Shown here: positions 26,175 through 34,583 of the stretch, piece after piece | Layout: each line of letters begins with the position of its first letter | How positions within the stretch are numbered: the stretch's first letter is position 1 | Assembly (NCBI GenBank): GCA_029263195.1 | Contig: JAJCXX010000061.1 | Location: 1-64,000, forward strand | Reading direction: 5' to 3' | From: Acidimicrobiales bacterium | GTDB lineage: Bacteria > Actinomycetota > Acidimicrobiia > Acidimicrobiales > Aldehydirespiratoraceae | DNA length: 64,000 nucleotides | Translations under genes and position numbers: made by a program | Notes under the pieces: model-generated | The model's database searches: none | What the model was told of the DNA's origin: nothing | What the model saw: only the letters and a program-made list of their open reading frames with translations

Positions 26175-26556
26175 GTCGGTCGCTGAACCGCTGGTGGTCG
26201 ACCACCACTCGCACGATCCGGCCCGTGGCGATGGTGGTGCCACCTTCGGTCGCCTCCACCGAGAAGATGAGGCGGCGCTTGTCGATCTCGTCGAGCGAGG
26301 CGTGCGCCCTCACAGTCGATCCCGCCAGGGTGGGCAGCAGATGGTCGAGTTCGACTCTCGTGCCCACGCTCACTTCGCCCTGTTGAAGGTGCCCGTCGGT
26401 GGCCAACACGGTGGCTTCTTCGCATAGTGCGACGACCCTCGGAGTGCCCAGAACCTCGACCTTCCCCGACCCGATCGCGGTGGCAAGATCGGCGCCCGAT
26501 ACCACCAGATCGACGTGTGCGGAGAGTCCGGGTTGAAGTGCCATCGGCGGTACCAT
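26164..26556 (-). CDS. Hotdog-fold thioesterase, FlK-like
   Basis: A 130-residue hotdog-domain protein. VVALCEEATVLATDGHLQQGEVSVGTRVELDHLLPTLAGSTVRAHASL matches the fluoroacetyl-CoA thioesterase-like pattern, including the Glu on the central helix and an invariant-looking T/S segment. It ends with a typical last strand (IVRVVVDHQRFSDRL). It would hydrolyse a small acyl-CoA. The start ATG at 26556 has an AGGA upstream; ATG 26544 is an alternative. It is divergent from tldD with a 27-bp gap. Confidence 0.75.
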   Translation of the reverse strand: MVPPMALQPGLSAHVDLVVSGADLATAIGSGKVEVLGTPRVVALCEEATVLATDGHLQQGEVSVGTRVELDHLLPTLAGSTVRAHASLDEIDKRRLIFSVEATEGGTTIATGRIVRVVVDHQRFSDRLNG

Positions 26557-26583
26557 AGCGATTCCTCGACCAGGAGGTAAGGA

Positions 26584-27975
26584 GTGCTCGACCACGAGCT
26601 CGTCAATCAGACACTTTCGGTTGCGATGAGCACCGGCGGTGAATTCGCCGAGGTGTTCGTCGAGGACAAACGGTCTTCGTCGGCCTTGCTCGACGACGGG
26701 CGTGTGGAGGAACTCACCAGCGGCCGCGACCGCGGTGCGGGAATCCGGGTTGTGGTCGGTGGGTCGACAGGGTTCGCCCACACCGCTGATCTGAGCGAGA
26801 GCGGGCTCACTAGTGCGGCCCGGGCCGCAGCGGCCGCGGCCCGCGGAGCCGGCCAACCAGGCGCCACCATCGAGGTGTCTGCTGCGCAGGAGAGCCGTGG
26901 CAACGGCGTGCTCATTGCTCCGGAGGATGTCGCCAAGGCCACCAAGGTCGAGTTGCTCACCGTCGCCGACGCGGCTGCTCGAGCGGAGGGCGGCGCGATC
27001 TCTCAGGTGTCGGTCCGCTACGGCGACAGCCGACGTCGAATTCTGGTTGCCAACTCCGACGGCTTATTGGCCGAGGATGACCAGGTTCGAACCTTGTTCT
27101 CCGTCTCATGCGTCGCCACCGGCGACACGGGAATGCAGACCGGCCGCGAGTCGGTCGGCCGCACCATCGGATTCGAGCTCTTCGACCAGACCGATGTCGG
27201 TGAGATGGCGCAGCAGGCCGCGCGCCGTGCGATCACCAAGCTCAGCGCCCGACCGGCGCCGTCTGGAGCGATGACCGTCGTGGTTGGGCCGGGAGGCGGC
27301 GGTGTCCTGTTCCACGAAGCATGCGGGCATGGCCTTGAGGCCGACCTGGTTGCCAAGTCGGCCTCGGTGTTCGCCAACCGCATCGGAGATCAGGTCGCCA
27401 GTCCTCTCGTCACGCTCATCGACGACGGCACGATGGCCGGCGAATGGGGACACTTCGGCATCGACGACGAAGGCCAGCCGGCCGGCCAGAACGTGCTGAT
27501 CGAAGATGGTGTTCTCACCGACTACATGTGGGACCGGCTACGAGCCCGAAACGAGAGTCGGACCAGCTCAGGCAATGGTCGCCGTCAGAGCTACCAGCAT
27601 CTGCCGATGGTGAGGATGACCAACACCTACATCGGAGAGGGAACCGACGACCCGGCCGAAATCGTGGCCTCGACCGAGTCCGGTGTCTACGTGGCGCAAC
27701 TTGGTGGCGGTCAGGTCAACACGGCCACCGGCGACTTCGTGTTCGGGATGACCGAGGCCTACCTGATTGAGAACGGTGAGATCACCGCTCCGATCCGCGA
27801 GGGAAACCTCATAGGCAACGGACCAGAGGTGCTCATGGGAATCGATGCCCTCGGCGACGATTTCGCGATGGGACATCCGGGCATGTGTGGCAAGGATGGC
27901 CAAGGCGTGCCGGTAGGCGACGGCACCCCCACCCTGAGAGTGAAGAGCCTCACGGTCGGAGGGACGGCAGCCTGA
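26584..27975 (+). CDS. tldD: TldD-type metallopeptidase subunit
   Basis: The metal-binding subunit of the TldD/TldE heterodimeric peptidase, which cleaves unfolded peptides and matures some modified peptides such as microcin B17. The zinc motif HEACGHGLEADL (HExxxH) lies around residue 240, and the C-terminal MGHPGMCGKDGQGVPVGDGTP carries the Cys ligand region of TldD proteins. 463 residues. The gene starts with GTG at 26584, just after a GGAGG-like site. Its stop overlaps the next start (TGATG at 27973-27977), so translation is coupled to tldE. It heads a three-gene set with two tldE paralogues. Confidence 0.9.
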   Translation: MLDHELVNQTLSVAMSTGGEFAEVFVEDKRSSSALLDDGRVEELTSGRDRGAGIRVVVGGSTGFAHTADLSESGLTSAARAAAAAARGAGQPGATIEVSAAQESRGNGVLIAPEDVAKATKVELLTVADAAARAEGGAISQVSVRYGDSRRRILVANSDGLLAEDDQVRTLFSVSCVATGDTGMQTGRESVGRTIGFELFDQTDVGEMAQQAARRAITKLSARPAPSGAMTVVVGPGGGGVLFHEACGHGLEADLVAKSASVFANRIGDQVASPLVTLIDDGTMAGEWGHFGIDDEGQPAGQNVLIEDGVLTDYMWDRLRARNESRTSSGNGRRQSYQHLPMVRMTNTYIGEGTDDPAEIVASTESGVYVAQLGGGQVNTATGDFVFGMTEAYLIENGEITAPIREGNLIGNGPEVLMGIDALGDDFAMGHPGMCGKDGQGVPVGDGTPTLRVKSLTVGGTAA

Positions 27976-29318
27976 TGTCGGACCTACTCGAAACAGCCAA
28001 GCGAATGGCCGATCGGGCCGTCGAGGGCGAACAGGTCGAGGTGTTCATCGTTCGCGAACGCGACACCGAGGTCAGGGCCTACAACGGCGAGGTCGAGTCG
28101 CTTACGGCCTCGGAGAGCCAGGGGATCGGAGTGAGGGTCGTCAAGGACCATCGCCAGGGTTTCGCCTACGCCGGCACGCTCGACGAGTCGATCCTCACCG
28201 AAACGCTCATCGAGGCGCGCGACAACGCCGGCTTTGCCCAGCCCGACGAATTCAATGGCGTGGCCGAACCCGACGGCGTAGATCCGGCCGACGTTGACCT
28301 CTACAGCAGCGATCTGGCGGATCTGTCCACCGACGACAAGGTGGCACTCGCCATCGAACTCGAGAGAGCCACCCTCGCTGCCGACACCCGCATCGCCGGA
28401 ATCGAGTCCGCCGAGTACGTCGACTCGATCTATGAGTCGGCAGTTGCCACCAACACCGGTATTGCCTCGTTCACACGTGAGACTGGTTGCTACCTGTCGA
28501 CCTACGCGATGGCCGAGGCCGACGGCGAGGTCCAGACCGGCTTCGGCTTCTCGGTCGGCAGATCGCCGGCGGTCCTCGATGTGGCGGAGGCCGCGGAATC
28601 CGCGGCGCTGAGAGCTACTCGGCTGCTCGGAGCGGTGAAGGCCCCCACGTCTCGCCTCACGGTGGTCCTCGATCCGTGGGTCACGGCACAACTGCTCGGA
28701 ATCATCGGCGGCACCCTCACCGGCGACGCTGTGCTCAAGGGGCGTTCGATGTTCGCGGATCGAATGGGGGAGCTGGTTGCCGCTCCCACGATCACGCTGC
28801 TCGACGACCCCACTGATGAGGCCGCTTTCACCGCATCAACGGTCGATGGTGAGGGGCTGGCAACGAGATCGACCACCCTCATCGGCGGTGGTGTGGTCGA
28901 GGCGTTTCTGCACAACGGCTACTCCGGTCGCCGGTCGGGTTCGGCATCCACCGGGTCGGCGGTTCGGCCCGGGTTCAAGGGCGCTTCGTCGGTCGGGGCC
29001 CAAGCGCTGCAGCTGGTGCCGGGGTCGCGCAGTCCGGCCGATCTGATCGCCGAGGTCGACTTCGGGTTGCTGGTGCAGGAGGTCTCGGGCCTCCACTCTG
29101 GGGTCAATCCGGTTTCAGGCGACTTCTCGACTGGTGCCGAGGGAGTGATGATCCGAGGCGGCGAGATGGCTGAGCCGATTCGTGAGGTCACCATTGCCTC
29201 CACGCTGCAGCGTCTGCTGCAAGACGTCGTCGATGTCGGATGCGACCTCGAGTGGTTGCCGATGAATGCCGCCGGAACCACCCTCGTGGTGGCCGACGTG
29301 ACGATGTCCGGTAGCTGA
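27975..29318 (+). CDS. tldE: TldE/PmbA-type peptidase subunit, first copy
   Basis: A 447-residue partner of TldD. The N-terminus has the shared VEVFIVRERDTEVRAYNGEVESLT...GVRVVKDHRQGFAYAG. The C-terminus has GLHSGVNPVSGDFSTGAEG, typical of the non-metal subunit. The HExxxH motif is absent, as expected. ATG 27975 overlaps the tldD stop. It is probably the cognate partner of the TldD encoded just upstream, acting in the cytosol. Confidence 0.88.
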   Translation: MSDLLETAKRMADRAVEGEQVEVFIVRERDTEVRAYNGEVESLTASESQGIGVRVVKDHRQGFAYAGTLDESILTETLIEARDNAGFAQPDEFNGVAEPDGVDPADVDLYSSDLADLSTDDKVALAIELERATLAADTRIAGIESAEYVDSIYESAVATNTGIASFTRETGCYLSTYAMAEADGEVQTGFGFSVGRSPAVLDVAEAAESAALRATRLLGAVKAPTSRLTVVLDPWVTAQLLGIIGGTLTGDAVLKGRSMFADRMGELVAAPTITLLDDPTDEAAFTASTVDGEGLATRSTTLIGGGVVEAFLHNGYSGRRSGSASTGSAVRPGFKGASSVGAQALQLVPGSRSPADLIAEVDFGLLVQEVSGLHSGVNPVSGDFSTGAEGVMIRGGEMAEPIREVTIASTLQRLLQDVVDVGCDLEWLPMNAAGTTLVVADVTMSGS

Positions 29319-29324
29319 CTCAAG

Positions 29325-30692
29325 TTGACATCCAACGCCCGGCAATCCCTGAGCGATTTGGCGCGGGCTCTCGTGGCTCGGGCGGAGATCGGTGAGCAGA
29401 TCGAGGTGTGCGTCGAGCGGGTGCGACGTACCGAGGTGAGGGTGCATGGCGGCGAAGTCGAGTCTTTGACCGAGGCCGAGTCTCATGGTGTCGGGGTGAG
29501 GGTCGTCATCGATGGCCGGGAGGGCACGTCGAATTGCGGGAGTTTCGACTCCGAACTGGTCGACGCACTGTTGTGCGATGCTCGCGACAACGCCGGTTTC
29601 GCGTCTCCCGACGATCGGGCCGGAATCGCCCATCCTGACGGCCATCCCGTCACGGAGCGAGCCAGGCCGGGTCCGGGATTCTCTGCGACGTCGTCGGCCA
29701 AGAAGTTCGATCTCGCTCTGGCGGTGGAGAGACAGGCGTTGGATCTCGACCGGCGGGTGCGAGGCGTACGGGCTGCGGTCTACGGCGATCAGCAGGTCGA
29801 ACGTGCGGTGGTCACGAGCAGCGGAATCGACGCCGAGGTCTCGTCGGCCCGGGGGGCGCTCTCGACGAGCGTCCTCATCAACGACATCGATGGAGGCACC
29901 CGAACCGGCTACGCGGCTCATGCCGGGTTCGATCCGTCAGATCTCGACCCGGAGAAGGTGGCGACTCTCTCCGTGCAACGGGGCCTGCAGCTTCTCGGTG
30001 CGACATCGATCGCCTCGGGTCGTCTCCCGGTCGTCTTTCCTCCTCGCATTGCGGCATCCCTGATCGGTCTAGTCGGGTCGATGTTGTCGGGCGAGAGGGT
30101 TGTGAAGGGACGAACGCCGTTTGGCGGCCGTCTAGGTGTCGCGGTGGCCGACTCCGCCCTGACCTTGTTCGACGATCCCACCGACCAGCGCTCGATCACC
30201 ACCTCTGAACTCGACGGCGAAGGACTGGCCTGCCGTGTGGTGCCACTCATCGGCTCGGGGATGCTCGAGGGGTATCTACACGACACGAAGAGTGCACGGG
30301 GACTCGGGGTCACCGGCACCGGGTCGGCCATCCGAACGGCCCGCAGCTCTCCCAGTCCGGGGTATCGATCGCTGCACGTGGCCGCCGGGTTGGGCGACCT
30401 CGAATCGCTGATCGCCGATGTCGACGACGGATTGCTGATTCTCACTCTGCAGGGCTTGCACTCCGGTGTGAACCAGGTGAGCGGTGACTTCTCCGCAGGG
30501 GTGGAAGGAATTCGCATTCGGGGCGGCGCGTTGGCCGAACCTGTCAGGGAGGCAACACTCGCCGGCTCGATTCCGCGGATGCTGCTCGACATCGCCCGGG
30601 TGGGCGCCGATGTCGAGTACCTGCCTGGTGGTTCGTCGGTACCCTCGATGACGATGGGGGCGATGGCGATCGGCGGATCCGATCCGCGGTGA
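29325..30692 (+). CDS. TldE/PmbA-type peptidase subunit, second diverged copy
   Basis: A 455-residue paralogue of the preceding protein, reading IEVCVERVRRTEVRVHGGEVESLTEAESHGVGVRV at the N-terminus and GLHSGVNQVSGDFSAGVEGIRIRGG at the C-terminus. It is clearly diverged over the middle domain and carries a different insertion (PVTERARPGPGFS). It starts with TTG 29325, 6 bp after the first copy. Both copies keep the full domain length, so neither looks broken. One TldD with two TldE partners could give two alternative heterodimers. Function of the second copy is unknown. Confidence 0.82.
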   Translation: MTSNARQSLSDLARALVARAEIGEQIEVCVERVRRTEVRVHGGEVESLTEAESHGVGVRVVIDGREGTSNCGSFDSELVDALLCDARDNAGFASPDDRAGIAHPDGHPVTERARPGPGFSATSSAKKFDLALAVERQALDLDRRVRGVRAAVYGDQQVERAVVTSSGIDAEVSSARGALSTSVLINDIDGGTRTGYAAHAGFDPSDLDPEKVATLSVQRGLQLLGATSIASGRLPVVFPPRIAASLIGLVGSMLSGERVVKGRTPFGGRLGVAVADSALTLFDDPTDQRSITTSELDGEGLACRVVPLIGSGMLEGYLHDTKSARGLGVTGTGSAIRTARSSPSPGYRSLHVAAGLGDLESLIADVDDGLLILTLQGLHSGVNQVSGDFSAGVEGIRIRGGALAEPVREATLAGSIPRMLLDIARVGADVEYLPGGSSVPSMTMGAMAIGGSDPR

Positions 30693-30736
30693 CGTAGCCT
30701 CATCGACGGCCGTCTGACGGCCGATCAGGAGATGGC

Positions 30737-31549
30737 ATGCAGATTCTTCACGCGATAGTCCTCGGCTTCGTCCAGGGCATTTCCGAGTTCCTGCCGATCT
30801 CGTCGAGCGGGCACCTCAAGATCACCCGCTGGTTGTTCGGGTGGGATGAGTTGTCGGGCGATCTCGAGACAGCGTTTGATGTCGCGGTCCATCTCGGGAC
30901 CTTGGTCGGGGCGATCGCCTATCTGTGGACCGATGTCGTGAGGTACTTCAAGGCCGGAGTCGTCGCTCCGCTGCGTCGTCAGCCGCTTGGTACCGACGGA
31001 CGAATCGCTTGGTATCTGGTTGCGTCGGCGGCCCCAGCCGGTGTAGTCGGGTTGTTGTTCAAGGATCAACTGTCGGACCTTGACTCGATGTGGGTCATCG
31101 CGGTGATGTTGATCGTATTCGGGTTGGTGCTGCTGGTCGCCGACCGCCTTCCCCAACGACGCGAGATCGGCGAGTTCCGACTTCGCGACGCCCTGCTCAT
31201 GGGCGTCGGCCAGGCTGCTGCCCTTCAACCGGGAGTGTCCCGATCGGGAGCGACTCTCACCGTTTCGAGAGGACTCGGCTACAGCCGGGATTCGGCGGCC
31301 CGACTCGTGTTCCTCATGAGCCTGCCGGTGATTGCCGGCGCGGGCGTCGTCTCGCTGGTGGGCACGTCGATTCCTTCGTCGTTCTGGCCTCCGTTCATCT
31401 GGGGTATGACGGCGGCAGCGTGCACCGGGTACGCCGCAGTGTGGGCGACCTTGCGGCTGGTGCGTTCCCACACGTTCGCGCCGTTCGTGGCATATCGAGT
31501 GATGCTGGGAATCTTCGTCTTGGGACTCCTGGCCACCTCATGGCGGTGA
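30737..31549 (+). CDS. uppP: Undecaprenyl-diphosphatase (UppP/BacA)
   Basis: Membrane enzyme that recycles the undecaprenyl diphosphate lipid carrier for cell-wall synthesis. The family motifs GISEFLPISSSGHL (N-terminal) and QPGVSRSGATLTVSRGL (the PGxSRSG phosphatase loop) are intact, with about seven to eight membrane helices in 270 residues. It is transcribed as a single gene with a 44-bp leader after the tldE pair and a short gap to the converging SAF protein. Confidence 0.95.
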   Translation: MQILHAIVLGFVQGISEFLPISSSGHLKITRWLFGWDELSGDLETAFDVAVHLGTLVGAIAYLWTDVVRYFKAGVVAPLRRQPLGTDGRIAWYLVASAAPAGVVGLLFKDQLSDLDSMWVIAVMLIVFGLVLLVADRLPQRREIGEFRLRDALLMGVGQAAALQPGVSRSGATLTVSRGLGYSRDSAARLVFLMSLPVIAGAGVVSLVGTSIPSSFWPPFIWGMTAAACTGYAAVWATLRLVRSHTFAPFVAYRVMLGIFVLGLLATSWR

Positions 31550-31575
31550 TGATCGACTTGCCGGGAGATCTGATC

Positions 31576-32226
31576 TCAGGGATGTAGCACTGCAATCACT
31601 CCGCCTAGCGTGAGCTCGTTGACAACGGCCGAGATCCGGGTGTTGTCGACGGCGAATGTGGCCCAACCATCGTCGGTCGACACGACCCGAACGTCGGGGG
31701 CCAGCGCCCGGCCATTGCGGAGAGCAATCAGATCCGCCGAGTCGCCGATCGACAGAACCGATCCGGCGTCGACCGGGACGGTGACACCGCGTGTGCCCGG
31801 CGGGAGTCTCGCTGCGATCTCACCGGCGCCACGGGTGGCCAGTCGGCCGCTGCGGATCACCTCGCCGGCCACCACCGAGTCGATCAGACGAATGCCGATC
31901 GGGTCGTCGGTGGGGTCGACCGGAATGGCCCCTACCGGCAACTCTCGCCGCTCGACGTCGGACGAATCTATCTCGTGGCCCGATTCGAGTCGCCCGAGAG
32001 CCACCCAGACGAACCGCGTGTCGGACCACTCGCGCTGAGCATCGGCTGCGTCCGAGCGAGCGCTCTGAACCGAAGCAGCGAGTAGCGCTGCTGCCGACAA
32101 GGCGATGGCCCAGCGGGCAAGATGCCATCGCCTCGCATGGATCCGGACCCGGGCCAATACGAATCGCAAGTTCGGGGTCGGGTCGGGTCGGGGTGGACCC
32201 GATCGTGTCGGTCGACTTTCGGACAT
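31576..32226 (-). CDS. SAF-domain (CpaB/RcpC-like) membrane-anchored protein
   Basis: A 216-residue protein. A Pro/Arg-rich N-terminus precedes one membrane helix (about residues 39-54, WAIALSAAALLAASVQ). The SAF domain starts FVWVALGRLESGHEIDSSDVERRELPVGAIP and includes VVAGEVIRSGRL. A C-terminal RcpC/CpaB-like strand region follows (PPGTRGVTVPVDAGSVLSIGDSADLIAL). CpaB proteins are periplasmic parts of Flp/Tad pilus machines. No tad genes flank it here, although a Flp pilin lies at 53.9 kb. The function is therefore tentative. Confidence 0.68.
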   Translation of the reverse strand: MSESRPTRSGPPRPDPTPNLRFVLARVRIHARRWHLARWAIALSAAALLAASVQSARSDAADAQREWSDTRFVWVALGRLESGHEIDSSDVERRELPVGAIPVDPTDDPIGIRLIDSVVAGEVIRSGRLATRGAGEIAARLPPGTRGVTVPVDAGSVLSIGDSADLIALRNGRALAPDVRVVSTDDGWATFAVDNTRISAVVNELTLGGVIAVLHP

Positions 32227-32313
32227 CGAAGTTCCCTGCAGAAGATCTGGTCTCGGGGAAAGTGGTTTCCGGCCGGTCGAGGCGGCCCGGAAGATCTCAG
32301 CCGAACGCTGATG

Positions 32314-32730
32314 TCAGTCGGATGAAGTTTTCTTGGCAGATGAGTTGGCGCTGGTCTTGTCGGCAGACCCACTCGAAGTTTTCGTCTTGGTGGAGTCGGA
32401 GGTGCCATTCGACTTCTCGGAGGATGACGAGCTGGATTCTGAGCTGGATTCTGAGCTGGAATCTGAGGAGGAGCCGCCGGCAGAAGACGAGGATGCCATC
32501 TCCTTTTTTCGGCCCGATGAGTTGGCGCCGTAGTCGTTCTTGTAGAACCCGTCGCCCTTGAAGGTGATGCCCACGCTCGAGAACACCTTGCGTACGTCGC
32601 CGTTTCCGGGTGCCGCACAACCACCCGGACCCCCAGTGCTGGGGCAGGTCTTGAGCGTGTCGTCGGAGAACGACTGCCACAGGTCGAACTGCTGTTCGCA
32701 GTGATCGCAGCGATACTGGTAGGTGGGCAC
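32314..32730 (-). CDS. FmdB-family zinc ribbon protein with Ser/Glu tail
   Basis: GTG start at 32730 gives the family N-terminus (V/M)PTYQYRCDHCEQQFDLWQSF, with a CxxC zinc pair and a second pair in TCPSTGGPGGC. The zinc ribbon ends around residue 65 (KVFSSVGITFKGDGFYKNDYG), and a 60-residue low-complexity tail follows (SSSESSSESSSSSSEKS). The tail contains a 12-bp tandem repeat. FmdB proteins were named from amidase operons, but their role is unsettled. The start region overlaps none of plsY if plsY starts at 32780. Confidence 0.78.
   Translation of the reverse strand: MPTYQYRCDHCEQQFDLWQSFSDDTLKTCPSTGGPGGCAAPGNGDVRKVFSSVGITFKGDGFYKNDYGANSSGRKKEMASSSSAGGSSSDSSSESSSESSSSSSEKSNGTSDSTKTKTSSGSADKTSANSSAKKTSSD
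32429..32464 (-). repeat. 12-bp tandem repeat, 3 copies, in fmdB-like gene
   Basis: GAGCTGGATTCT, GAGCTGGATTCT and GAGCTGGAATCT (plus strand). On the coding strand they encode the S-S-E-S repeats in the acidic-serine tail. Confidence 0.85.
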
Positions 32731-32779
32731 CCGGGGAGGATACCGGCGGAGGCATTTCTCGGCACCGTACGATGGGCGC

Positions 32780-33355
32780 GTGATCACCGCCGTCGTGTTC
32801 CTGGTTGCCGCCTACCTCATCGGCACGTTTCCGACCGCCCAGCTCGTCGGTGCCTGGATCGGGAAGGACCCCACCAAGGAGGGTTCGCGAAATCCGGGCG
32901 CCTCCAACGTGTGGCGACTCGGTGGGCGGCGAGCCGGGATTGCCGTGGCCATCGTCGATGGATTGAAGGGGGCAGCCCCGGCCCTGGTCGCCTTGGCGGT
33001 GTCGGGCCGACCTCTGGCACACGCCGTTTGGGTCGCTGCGGTGGTCGGACATGTCTGGCCGGTGTGGAGGCGGTTCCGAGGTGGAAAGGGCGTGGCCACC
33101 GCCGGGGGTGGTGGTTTGGCGATCAGCCCGCTGGTCGGGTTGGCCTGCGCGGCCCTGTTTCTGTCGGTGGTGAAGATCGGTCGTGTGGCGGCCCTCGGCT
33201 CACTGTCGATAGCTCTCGCCTATCCGATTGTCAGCGCCGCCGTGGGCCGACCGGCCTGGGAGGTCGGCGTCGGCGCGCTGGTCGCAGCGATTCTGGTGAT
33301 TCGCCACCAATCCAACATCCGTCGCATGATCCACCACAGCGAGAGCGGGCCCTGA
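32780..33355 (+). CDS. plsY: Acyl-phosphate glycerol-3-phosphate acyltransferase
   Basis: Transfers the acyl group of acyl-phosphate to glycerol 3-phosphate at the start of phospholipid synthesis. The three PlsY motifs are present: GSRNPGASNVWR, DGLKGAAPA and GHVWPVWRRFRGGKGVAT. 191 residues and five helices from GTG 32780, which starts VITAVVFLVAAYLIGTFPTAQ; an upstream start would add a hydrophilic non-conserved stretch. The stop overlaps the moeA start as TGATG. Confidence 0.92.
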   Translation: MITAVVFLVAAYLIGTFPTAQLVGAWIGKDPTKEGSRNPGASNVWRLGGRRAGIAVAIVDGLKGAAPALVALAVSGRPLAHAVWVAAVVGHVWPVWRRFRGGKGVATAGGGGLAISPLVGLACAALFLSVVKIGRVAALGSLSIALAYPIVSAAVGRPAWEVGVGALVAAILVIRHQSNIRRMIHHSESGP

Positions 33356-34557
33356 TGATTTCTCTCGAGGACGCCCGTCGGCATGTTCTGGATCGCGTGA
33401 AGGTTCTTCCGGCGGTCAGCACCCCATTGATCGACTGTGCAGGCATGGTTCTGGCGGTTGATCTCGTAGCGACTGAGTCGGTTCCTCCGTTCGCCAACAC
33501 GGCCATGGACGGGTTCGCGGTCGTTGCCGCCGACACGACCGGCGCACCGCTGACTCTCGATGTGGTGGGCACGATCGCGGCGGGCGCAGCTACTTACCCC
33601 GCGGTCAACTCCGGTGAGGCGGCTCGCATCATGACGGGCGCCCCCATGCCGCCGGGGGCCGACGCTGTGGTGATGGTCGAGCGCACCACCTACGACGAAG
33701 CTGCGTCGACAGTTGAGGTCGAGATCGAGGTCGAGGCCGGAAACCATGTCAGAAACGCCGGCGAGGACGTCCAACCGGGTGACCTCATCTTCAGAGCGGG
33801 AACGCTGCTGAGGGCCGGTCACGCTGGTGTCATGGCGAGCATCGGGGCTACGAATGCAAGCGTGTCGCCCCGCCCGCGCGTCGGTGTCGTGTCGACCGGC
33901 GACGAACTCGTCGACGGCGGCGGCCCGTTGTTGCCCGGACAGATTCGTGATTCCAATCGACGAACTCTTCTTGATCTGGTCGCCGAAGCCGGATTCGTCG
34001 GTATCGACCTCGGGTTGGTGCCAGACACCGAAGAGGCAATCACTGCAGCGTTTCTCGATGGCGCCGAATGCTGCGACGCGATCATCTCGTCCGGCGGGGT
34101 CTCGATGGGGGCATTCGACTACGTGAAGGTTGTGCTCGACCGGATCGCCGACATGAGCTGGATGCAGATTGCGATCAAGCCGGCCAAGCCGTTTGCCTTC
34201 GGTGTCGTGGGCGATGTTCCTGTATTTGGACTTCCTGGCAATCCGGTGTCGTCGATGGTCTCGTTCGAGTTGATGGCGAGGCCGGCCCTCCGGAAGATGG
34301 CGGGCCATGCCGATTGGTTCCGGCCAATGCTCAAAGCGACCACCGAGATTGCGCTGGGGCACCGCCCCGACTCGAAGACGCACTACCTCCGAATGGAGGG
34401 TGGGCCCGATGAGAACGGCCGCTGGAAGGTGAGAAGTGCCGGCGGTCAGGGCTCTCATCAACTCACTGCCATGGCTCGAGCCACCGCACTAGCGGTCGTT
34501 CCCGACGGCTTGTCGGTGCCGGCAGGTGGCGAGTGCGAGATCATCCCTCTGGTCTGA
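33355..34557 (+). CDS. moeA: MoeA/Glp-type molybdopterin molybdotransferase
   Basis: Gephyrin-like enzyme that inserts molybdenum into adenylated molybdopterin. Motifs: FANTAMDGFAV, ARIMTGAPMPPGADAVVMVE, VGVVSTGDELV, SSGGVSMGAFDYVK and FGLPGNPVSS. 400 residues, overlapping plsY by one base. The usual MoeA functions are moco synthesis and, in some actinobacteria, a role as Glp, a gephyrin-like partner of a membrane receptor in cell division. The synteny with moaA, moaC and a SepX/GlpR-like gene downstream makes the second role worth considering, without excluding the first. Confidence 0.9.
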   Translation: MISLEDARRHVLDRVKVLPAVSTPLIDCAGMVLAVDLVATESVPPFANTAMDGFAVVAADTTGAPLTLDVVGTIAAGAATYPAVNSGEAARIMTGAPMPPGADAVVMVERTTYDEAASTVEVEIEVEAGNHVRNAGEDVQPGDLIFRAGTLLRAGHAGVMASIGATNASVSPRPRVGVVSTGDELVDGGGPLLPGQIRDSNRRTLLDLVAEAGFVGIDLGLVPDTEEAITAAFLDGAECCDAIISSGGVSMGAFDYVKVVLDRIADMSWMQIAIKPAKPFAFGVVGDVPVFGLPGNPVSSMVSFELMARPALRKMAGHADWFRPMLKATTEIALGHRPDSKTHYLRMEGGPDENGRWKVRSAGGQGSHQLTAMARATALAVVPDGLSVPAGGECEIIPLV

Positions 34558-34583
34558 GCCACGATGCTCGGTAGAGTGAAGGG

